Source: Amycolatopsis sp. GM8
Lineage (GTDB): Bacteria > Actinomycetota > Actinomycetes > Mycobacteriales > Pseudonocardiaceae
Length of the DNA: 64,000 nt
Assembly: GCF_021653975.1 (NCBI RefSeq)
Contig: NZ_JAJKFK010000008.1
Location: 124,001-188,000, forward strand
Direction: 5' to 3'
Shown here: positions 58,576 through 64,000 of the stretch, in pieces
Numbering within the stretch: the stretch's first letter is position 1
How the letters are laid out: each line of letters starts with the position of its first letter
The notes under the pieces: model-generated
What the model was told of the DNA's origin: nothing
The model's input: only the letters and a program-made list of their open reading frames with translations
Databases searched by the model: none
Program-made: the position numbers and the translations under genes

Positions 58576-60075
58576 ATGGCTGATGACATCCGCTTCATAG
58601 ACACCACCTTCCGCGATGGATCGCAGAGCCTGTGGGCCATGGGAATGCGTTACGGCATGATGGAGCCGATCGCGGCCGATATGGATCGTGCGGGCTTCTT
58701 CGCGGTCGAGGTGATATCCAACGGAATCTTCTTCAAAAAGATTGTTCGTGATCTGAAAGAAGATCCTTGGAAGACCCTGCGCATGCTCGGCGAGCGGATG
58801 CCGGACACCCTGAAGACCTCCATGGGCGCGATCGGTATCGGTGGCTTGGGTACGAGTGCTCCCCGAGTCGTGCAACGGCTCGCCATCGAGATGCTCGCGG
58901 ACCTTGTCTCCCCCTACCGAGTGCAGATCGTCTGCAACACAGTTGACCAGCTGGAGCGGTCACTGCCCGAGGACATCCCTTTCATGCGCGCGCATGGCTT
59001 CCAGATAGCCCTGGCTCTGTCGTACACGATTTCGCCACGGCACACTGATGATGTGTTCGCGGAGAAGGCGCGCCAAGCCGTTGCCTTCGCTCCCGATGCG
59101 CTCTACCTGAAAGATCAGGGCGGTCTGCTGACGGTTGACCGGATCAGGGAACTCGCTCCGCTCCTGCTGAATCTGGCCGGAGACATCCCCGTCGAGCTGC
59201 ATTCACACTGCACCACGGGTCTCGCGCCGTCGGTCTACGCCGAGGCGATGAAACTGGGCATCCGCTACCTGCACACCGGAGTGCCGCCGGCCTCCGACGG
59301 GTCGGCCCAACCCTCCGTGCTGGACACCGCTCGCAACGCGCGGGCATTGGGCTTCAATCCGGTCGTGGACGAGGAATTGGTCTCATCCGTATCGCGCCGG
59401 CTCGCCTCGTTCACCAGGCAAGAGGGACTTCCGTTCGGTGAGCCCGTTCGTTACGACGAAGCGCAGTTCACCCACCAGATCCCCGGTGGTGTCATCGCCA
59501 ATCTGCGCTACCAACTCGACTCCATCGGCATGGCGGATCGGATCGAGGAGGTCAAAGAGGAAAGTGTCCGGATCCGTGCCGAACTCGGGTACCCGATCAT
59601 GATCACACCGTTCTCCCAGCACATCGTCACACAGGCGGCCACAAACGTCGCGACTGGCGAGCGGTACAAGCTGGTCATCGATGAGCTGATCCGCTTCGCC
59701 CAAGGTGCCTTCGGCACCGACTCCGGCTACCCGTGGATGGACCAGGACGTCAAAGACCACATCCTGGCCCTGCCCCGCGCGAAGGAACTCGCGAGCGAGC
59801 CGGGGCCGGAAAATGATGACGAGCTCACGCTCCGCGAGGCGAAAGCCCGGTATGGGGACGCGGACATGCGTGACGAGGAAGTCGTGCTGCGAGCACTCAT
59901 GTCCGGTAGCGGGGAGGTCGAGGCGATGCGTGCGGCCGGCCCGCCGAGGCGGTACACGTCGGGCGACGTTCCCCTCATCAGGCTGCTGGATGAACTCGGC
60001 AAACGAAAATCGATTCGCTATCTGGCCATAGAGCGCGGAGGCGAATCCCTTTTCGTGGGACGTACGCATCGATAG
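58576..60075 (+). CDS. Biotin-dependent carboxyltransferase subunit (PycB/OadA-like)
   Basis: 499 residues from ATG 58576, chosen over ATG 58567 because AAAGGA is correctly spaced only for the former. The HMGL-like barrel begins RFIDTTFRDGSQSLWAMGMR. The family's catalytic carboxylated Lys is in YLKDQGGLLT, and the metal His pair is in VELHSHCTTGLAPS (pyruvate carboxylase reads HTHDTSG). The C-terminal conserved PYC_OADA region follows (FTHQIPGGVIANLRYQLDSIG, in parts). The next two genes supply the biotin carrier and biotin carboxylase. Substitutions around the substrate pocket mean the acceptor may not be pyruvate. Confidence 0.83.
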   Translation: MADDIRFIDTTFRDGSQSLWAMGMRYGMMEPIAADMDRAGFFAVEVISNGIFFKKIVRDLKEDPWKTLRMLGERMPDTLKTSMGAIGIGGLGTSAPRVVQRLAIEMLADLVSPYRVQIVCNTVDQLERSLPEDIPFMRAHGFQIALALSYTISPRHTDDVFAEKARQAVAFAPDALYLKDQGGLLTVDRIRELAPLLLNLAGDIPVELHSHCTTGLAPSVYAEAMKLGIRYLHTGVPPASDGSAQPSVLDTARNARALGFNPVVDEELVSSVSRRLASFTRQEGLPFGEPVRYDEAQFTHQIPGGVIANLRYQLDSIGMADRIEEVKEESVRIRAELGYPIMITPFSQHIVTQAATNVATGERYKLVIDELIRFAQGAFGTDSGYPWMDQDVKDHILALPRAKELASEPGPENDDELTLREAKARYGDADMRDEEVVLRALMSGSGEVEAMRAAGPPRRYTSGDVPLIRLLDELGKRKSIRYLAIERGGESLFVGRTHR

Positions 60076-60090
60076 AAAGGCGGCGACGGA

Positions 60091-60594
60091 ATGGCAGAGG
60101 ACCTGAGTTCGCTTGGTGAGGATGAACTGAGCAACCTTGTGCAGGTGATCGAAAGCCTTGAACGCTCGACCTTCGACTTCCTCGAACTCGACTTGCGAGG
60201 GATGAAGGTCGTGCTCGGCAAGGGCGATCCGGCCGGCTATGTGCCGCGCCCCAAAGCAGACCCGGTCGCCGCGGTGCCAGCGTCCGCATCACCGCAGGTA
60301 TCCAGTGAGGCCGCGCCGAGTGCGCCACCGGACAACGCGGAAGAAGGCACCGTCGAGATTCGGTCGCCGATGGTGGGCATGTTCTACGCGCAGCCTGAAC
60401 CTGGGTCGCCGCCTTACGTTTCTGTGGGCAGCGTCGTGCAGGAGGACACCACAGTCGCCCTGCTCGAAGTCATGAAAATGTTCAACGCCGTTTCGGCGGG
60501 CGTCGAGGGCACCGTGACCGCGATCCTGGCCGAGGACAATCAGCTCGTCCAATATGGCCAGCCGCTCTTCCGCGTACGTCGCCATGACGATTGA
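60091..60594 (+). CDS. accB: Biotin carboxyl carrier protein
   Basis: 167 residues. The N-terminal helix (LSNLVQVIESLERSTFDFLELDLRG, in parts) resembles AccB. A Pro/Ala linker follows (PVAAVPASASPQVSS), then the biotinyl domain with RSPMVGMFYAQPEPGSPPYV and the biotinylation site LLEVMKMFNAV (Val in place of the usual Ala before Met-Lys-Met). It carries carboxybiotin between the two flanking enzymes. The stop lies eleven bases inside the start of the biotin carboxylase gene, so the subunits are coupled. Confidence 0.88.
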   Translation: MAEDLSSLGEDELSNLVQVIESLERSTFDFLELDLRGMKVVLGKGDPAGYVPRPKADPVAAVPASASPQVSSEAAPSAPPDNAEEGTVEIRSPMVGMFYAQPEPGSPPYVSVGSVVQEDTTVALLEVMKMFNAVSAGVEGTVTAILAEDNQLVQYGQPLFRVRRHDD

Positions 60595-61948
60595 ACGGCT
60601 ATTGGTGGCGAACCGCGGCGAAATCGCCCTGCGGGTCATCCGGGCCTGCCAAGGCCTGGGCATTTCCACGGTCCTCGCGGTGTCGGAGGCGGACCTGGGC
60701 AGTCTGCCGGCCCGTATCGCGGACGAGACGGTGTGCATCGGCCCAGCGCGTTCGTCCGACAGCTACCTGAGTGTGGCCGCGTTGGTCACCGCGGCCACCG
60801 GAATGAAGGTGGACGCTCTCCACCCGGGCTACGGGTTCCTTTCCGAGTCTCCGGCTCTGGCAGAAGCCTGTGCCGATGCCGGAATACTTTTCGTCGGCCC
60901 TACGGCTGCTCAGATGCGCCTGATGGGCAACAAGCTGGAAGCACGCCGCAGCGCGAGGCAAGCAGGAGTTCCGATGTTGGCGGGCTCCGAACGCGTCGTC
61001 GATGCCACGCATGCCGCCGAATTGGCGGCCGACGTCGGTTATCCCGTGATGATGAAAGCCGCGGCCGGCGGGGGAGGGCGTGGCATGAAGATCGTGGCGG
61101 ATCCCGCCGCGCTACCAACAGCCTTCGAGGCAGCTTCTGCCGAGGCCATGGCGGCGTTCGGCGATTCCACACTCTATCTGGAACGTTACCTCCCGAACGC
61201 CCGCCACGTCGAAGTTCAAGTACTGGGAGATCATTTCGGTACCGTCGTGCACGTAGGGGAGCGGGACTGTTCTTTGCAGCGACGCCACCAGAAGCTGGTG
61301 GAGGAAGCGCCGGCCCCCGGCCTGCCCGAGGCGTTACGCGCGGAAGTCCGTGACGCGGCAGTGGCGCTTGCCGGCGCGATCGGCTACCGAGGTGCGGGAA
61401 CAGTCGAGTTCCTCGTCGATCCTGAGGGGGGCGTGTCGTCTTTCCTGGAGATGAACACGCGGATCCAGGTTGAGCACGGGGTGACCGAGGTTGTGAGCGG
61501 CATCGATCTGGTCGAGGCGCAGTTGCGGATCGCAGCGGGCGAGAAGCTGTGGTTCAGCCAAGATGATGTGACGCTGCGCGGCCACGCCATCGAGTGTCGT
61601 GTCAATGCCGAGGCCGCCGAAGCCGGGTTCCGGCCGAACGCGGGGCGGATCACACGCTTCGACCCGCCGCAGGGGCCCTTTGTCCGCGTGGATACCCACT
61701 GTTTCTCCGGGTACGACGTGCCGATCCATTACGATTCGCTGCTGGCGAAGCTGATCGTGTATGGCTCGACCCGCGCGGAGGCATTACGCAGGATGCAGCA
61801 TGCACTGGACCATTTCGTGATCGAGGGTGTCTCGTCCAACGTCTCGTTTCAACGGTATGCCGTGTCGAGCGCCGAGTTCGACGAGGCGAGAATGACAACG
61901 CAACTTGTCGACGAGGAACTCCTTCCCGCCTACGCCGCGGGTTTCTAG
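60584..61948 (+). CDS. accC: Biotin carboxylase subunit
   Basis: 454 residues from ATG 60584 (MTIERLLVANRGEIALRVIRA). It overlaps the BCCP gene. The ATP-grasp fold shows HPGYGFLSESPALAEAC, the Gly-rich KAAAGGGGRGMKIV, ERDCSLQRRHQKLVEEAPAP, and EMNTRIQVEHGVTEVVSG, where the usual Pro after QVEH is Gly. It makes carboxybiotin from bicarbonate and ATP. As a stand-alone ~450-residue protein beside a separate carrier and carboxyltransferase it fits the three-part pyruvate- or oxo-acid-carboxylase type. Its stop codon shares CTAG with the convergent aldolase stop. Confidence 0.9.
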   Translation: MTIERLLVANRGEIALRVIRACQGLGISTVLAVSEADLGSLPARIADETVCIGPARSSDSYLSVAALVTAATGMKVDALHPGYGFLSESPALAEACADAGILFVGPTAAQMRLMGNKLEARRSARQAGVPMLAGSERVVDATHAAELAADVGYPVMMKAAAGGGGRGMKIVADPAALPTAFEAASAEAMAAFGDSTLYLERYLPNARHVEVQVLGDHFGTVVHVGERDCSLQRRHQKLVEEAPAPGLPEALRAEVRDAAVALAGAIGYRGAGTVEFLVDPEGGVSSFLEMNTRIQVEHGVTEVVSGIDLVEAQLRIAAGEKLWFSQDDVTLRGHAIECRVNAEAAEAGFRPNAGRITRFDPPQGPFVRVDTHCFSGYDVPIHYDSLLAKLIVYGSTRAEALRRMQHALDHFVIEGVSSNVSFQRYAVSSAEFDEARMTTQLVDEELLPAYAAGF

Positions 61949-62700
61949 GTGGGGAGGCCCGCCCGAATCGTTGAAAGGAGGTCGCCAACGTTGGTGGCCA
62001 GCAGTGAAATGTCGGTTCGCACACTCACCATCGACGCCCCGGCGTCGATCATTCGTGCCGCCTCCTGCGGCGACGGTGTCTGTACCCACGTGTGAACCCG
62101 GTTGTCCGCCGCGGTGTCGATGATTGACTGAATCGCTTGCCGGTGCCGGTCATCACTGCTGCCGAGCGTCGGGTGGAGGCCCATACCGAGCGCAAGGTCA
62201 CTCGGCCCGATCATGACGATGTCGACGCCATCAACGGCCACGATCTCGGTGATGTTCTCGTAAGCACTGACTGTCTCGATCATCGGGATGCAGAGTGAGT
62301 GAGCGTCTGCTGCCGCGGGTTCCCGCACGGCCCGCCGAATAGTGGCGCGAACAGGCCCCCAGCTGCGGGTGCCTCCGGGTGCGTACCGGCAGGCGGCAAC
62401 GGCGGCACGTGTCTGCGCGGCGTCGTCCACCATGGGAACGACGATTCCGTCGGCACCCCAATCCAGCAGCCTGCCGAGCAGGCTCGGTGTCTGATCGGGA
62501 ACGCGTACGAACGCGGCGACAGGACTGTCCAGCAGGACGCGAATACAGTGCGCCGTTGTGGCCGGATCCAGTAAGCCATGTTGCATGTCGAGGACGACGA
62601 AGTCCAGTCCGGACTGCGCGAGGACCTCGGTCACGTCAGGGCTGGACATCAATTGCATGGTCCCAATCCTGGGCCGATCCTCGAGCCACTTCGGGTGCAT
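61945..62700 (-). CDS. HpcH/HpaI-family aldolase
   Basis: 251 residues from ATG 62700 with AAAGG eight bases ahead. GTMQLMSSPDVTEVLAQSG and FVVLDMQHGLLDP form the start of the barrel with the active-site His. IPMIETVSAYENITEI and IVMIGPSDLALGMG give the Glu and Asp that hold the divalent metal and oxo acid. The family cleaves 4-hydroxy-2-oxo acids to pyruvate plus an aldehyde (HpaI, RhmA, GarL). Convergent with the biotin carboxylase gene. Pyruvate formed here could be the carboxylase substrate. Confidence 0.87.
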   Translation of the reverse strand: MHPKWLEDRPRIGTMQLMSSPDVTEVLAQSGLDFVVLDMQHGLLDPATTAHCIRVLLDSPVAAFVRVPDQTPSLLGRLLDWGADGIVVPMVDDAAQTRAAVAACRYAPGGTRSWGPVRATIRRAVREPAAADAHSLCIPMIETVSAYENITEIVAVDGVDIVMIGPSDLALGMGLHPTLGSSDDRHRQAIQSIIDTAADNRVHTWVQTPSPQEAARMIDAGASMVSVRTDISLLATNVGDLLSTIRAGLPT

Positions 62701-62790
62701 GCTTCGGCCTTTCTCGACTCGTGTCGTGCGCCCGGTGGCGCCTGAGCTGTCGATAGCGATGGTCCGGGCTCCAGACCACGAAGGATTTCG

Positions 62791-62820
62791 TTGACGTTCG
62801 TCGCGGTGCCGGGCTATGGT
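62791..62820 (+). promoter_or_regulatory. Predicted promoter of the Dpp-type importer
   Basis: TTGACG (62791-62796), 18-base spacer, TATGGT (62815-62820). The gene start at GTG 62902 follows after an ~75-base leader holding the shared motif. Confidence 0.5.
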
Positions 62821-62840
62821 CTGAGTCACTCCCGTAGATG

Positions 62841-62864
62841 GAACACCATGTGCGGTAATCGAAC
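62841..62864. promoter_or_regulatory. Shared motif GAACA-N5-TGCGGTAATCGAAC, copy 2
   Basis: 19 of 24 bases match the copy at 58530-58553, and both copies lie just downstream of a predicted promoter. This links the importer and the carboxylase operon under one regulator, which is not identified in this window. Confidence 0.5.
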
Positions 62865-62901
62865 AAGGCCTAGCGCCCGCTTGCCTGGAGGTGCAAACTA
62901 C

Positions 62902-63843
62902 GTGTTGTCCTTTGCGGCCGAGCGCCTTTTGCGATACGGCGTCGTGCTCTTCCTGGTCACCTTCTGCGGGAGCATGTTGCTGAGCCTCGTCCCCGGCAGC
63001 GCGGCCCTGGCCGTCCTCGGTTCCGACGCGTCGCCAGAAGCGATAGCGGACTTCAACACCAAGTACGGCCTCAATCACGCGCTGCCGGTTCGCTATTGGA
63101 TGTGGTTACGCGGTGTCTTCGAAGGCAATCTCGGTGAGTCGATCAACAACGGGCAGCCCGTGTCCAAGTTGCTGGGCGAGCGGTTGCCCGTCACGCTGGA
63201 ACTCGCGATACTGGCCATTTTCGTCGCGCTGCTGATCGCGGTGCCGCTGGCCCTCGCGAGCGCCTACCGTGCCGGCGGCATCTTCGACCGTATCGTGCAA
63301 AGCCTGACCTCCGGACTCATCGCCATTCCCGAAATTGCGATGGCGCTGTTCCTGGTCCTCATCTTCGCGGTGAAGCTGAACCTGTTCCCGGTGACCGGAT
63401 GGGTGCCCTTCAGTGAAGATCCGGTGCAGAACCTCCGTTTCGCGGTACTACCGGTGGCAGTGCTGGCGCTGCCTGCCGCCGCCGTGTTCCTCCGGGTGCT
63501 TCGAGCCGACGTGATCACGACACTCCAATCGGACTACATCGCCCTGGCGCGTGCGAAAGGGATAAGTACACCGCGGATCCTGTTCAAACACGCGCTCCGG
63601 GCATCGTCGTACTCGCTGCTCACCATCGGCGGCCTGCGGCTGGCCTACCTGATCGGCGGAACCGTCGTCGTGGAGGTCATATTCGCGATTCCTGGCGTCG
63701 GATCGGCGCTGGTGAGTTCCATCCAGGGTAAAGATCTGATCGTCCTCCAGGGAATTGTCGTGGTCATCGCAAGTGCCTATCTCGTCATCAATTTCGTCAT
63801 CGACATGGCCTATCGCTTCCTCGACCCGCGAGTCGAGCACTGA
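62902..63843 (+). CDS. dppB: Dpp/Opp-type ABC transporter permease (DppB)
   Basis: 313 residues from GTG 62902 with GGAGG ten bases ahead; the frame extends to 62791 but would then overlap the promoter. The N-terminal LLRYGVVLFLVTFCGSMLLSLVPGS is the typical DppB first helix. FNTKYGLNHALPVRYWMWL and FEGNLGESINNGQPVSKLL are conserved periplasmic segments. DYIALARAKGISTPRILFKHALR is the EAA loop that contacts the ATPase. Imports peptides, nickel or short oligomeric solutes. The receptor and ATPases are expected beyond the right edge. Confidence 0.88.
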   Translation: MLSFAAERLLRYGVVLFLVTFCGSMLLSLVPGSAALAVLGSDASPEAIADFNTKYGLNHALPVRYWMWLRGVFEGNLGESINNGQPVSKLLGERLPVTLELAILAIFVALLIAVPLALASAYRAGGIFDRIVQSLTSGLIAIPEIAMALFLVLIFAVKLNLFPVTGWVPFSEDPVQNLRFAVLPVAVLALPAAAVFLRVLRADVITTLQSDYIALARAKGISTPRILFKHALRASSYSLLTIGGLRLAYLIGGTVVVEVIFAIPGVGSALVSSIQGKDLIVLQGIVVVIASAYLVINFVIDMAYRFLDPRVEH

Positions 63844-64000
63844 TGGCGGCCATGAGGAACGGCTTGGGCGGCGCTGTCGGGTCAGCGCCCAGTCCGGCCG
63901 TGTCGGGAAGCCGGGCCGGCGCGGCGCGGACCGCGCGGCCGCGCGTCAAGTGGTCCTTGGTCATCGCCTTGGTCTGGGTGGGACTGGTGCTGCTCCTGGC
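63843..64000 (+). CDS. Dpp/Opp-type permease (DppC-like), 5' end only
   Basis: Starts at ATG 63843, overlapping the DppB stop (TGATG), and runs off the window. The visible ~52 residues are a Gly/Ala/Arg-rich cytoplasmic leader followed by the start of a membrane helix (SLVIALVWVGLVLLL). The position directly after DppB and the leader-plus-helix layout indicate the partner permease; no diagnostic motif is inside the window. Confidence 0.6.
   Translation, partial: MAAMRNGLGGAVGSAPSPAVSGSRAGAARTARPRVKWSLVIALVWVGLVLLL

Noticed and set aside
62791..62901. Upstream extension of the DppB gene
   Set aside because: It would start inside the predicted -35 box; GGAGG supports GTG 62902.
1..64000. tRNA genes, CRISPR arrays, transposase genes, prophage genes
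   Set aside because: I looked for these and found none; the only mobile-looking item is the 101-bp palindromic insertion.

Overview
The window is high-GC DNA with actinomycete features: frequent GTG starts, an F420-type LLM oxidoreductase, lipoprotein substrate-binding proteins, many SDR and CaiB/acyl-CoA genes, and SigA-like promoters of the TTGACN-N17/18-TANNNT type. A soil member of the Pseudonocardiales (for example Amycolatopsis-like) is my best guess. That is inference from gene content; no rRNA or other phylogenetic marker is present. I found no tRNA, CRISPR array, or transposase gene.

Layout. (1) 1-5.8 kb: the end of a polysaccharide flippase gene, two LuxR-type regulators, and a secreted protein with a fibrinogen-like domain, a beta-propeller and an FnIII-like end. 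A strong hairpin terminator closes this block. (2) 5.9-12.3 kb: a branched-chain-type ABC importer (NTF2-like protein, LivF, a single LivH-LivM-LivG fusion protein, lipoprotein receptor) with a divergent IclR regulator. (3) 12.4-20 kb: an F420-type oxidoreductase and a P450, then a second Liv importer (LivF, LivG, LivH-LivM fusion) with an NTF2-like protein and an amidohydrolase. (4) 20.1-39.6 kb: a CoA-ester catabolic block. It has amidohydrolase-2 proteins, paralogous SDRs, a decayed MaoC hydratase, an isochorismatase-fold protein, a second Liv receptor, a thiolase-fold/OB-fold pair resembling sterol retro-aldolases, a family III CoA transferase broken by a small palindromic insertion, an acyl-CoA dehydrogenase + APH-kinase pair, a tandemly duplicated GntR/FCD regulator, a beta-hydroxyacid dehydrogenase and a zinc alcohol dehydrogenase. 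(5) 39.6-48.8 kb: a minus-strand operon that looks made for D-amino-acid or peptide catabolism: two DadA-type oxidases, RidA, an M19 dipeptidase, a class C serine hydrolase, an amidohydrolase and an MFS carrier, divergent from an XRE-cupin regulator. (6) 48.8-52.3 kb: a TetR/MFS efflux pair, a small EthD-like protein and an SDR. (7) 52.3-58.4 kb: a TetR regulator divergent from an operon of amidohydrolase, fused 3-oxoacid CoA-transferase, MaoC hydratase, SDR and a ThDP enzyme. (8) 58.5-64 kb: a three-subunit biotin-dependent carboxylase, a convergent HpcH/HpaI aldolase and the start of a Dpp-type importer.

How the parts fit. Regions 2-4 and 7-8 read as uptake plus CoA-dependent degradation of one or more organic acids or ring compounds. 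The substrate cannot be named from sequence. The best sign that region 4 is one regulon is a recurring operator, GACCTRGTCAACTA. It sits over the -35 boxes of four predicted promoters at two divergent gene pairs, and a variant lies at the start point of a fifth promoter. It fits the FadR/GntR consensus TNGTNNACNA, and the double GntR protein at 32.5 kb is the natural candidate to bind it. A different 24-nt motif, placed just downstream of two predicted promoters, links the biotin carboxylase operon with the Dpp-type importer.
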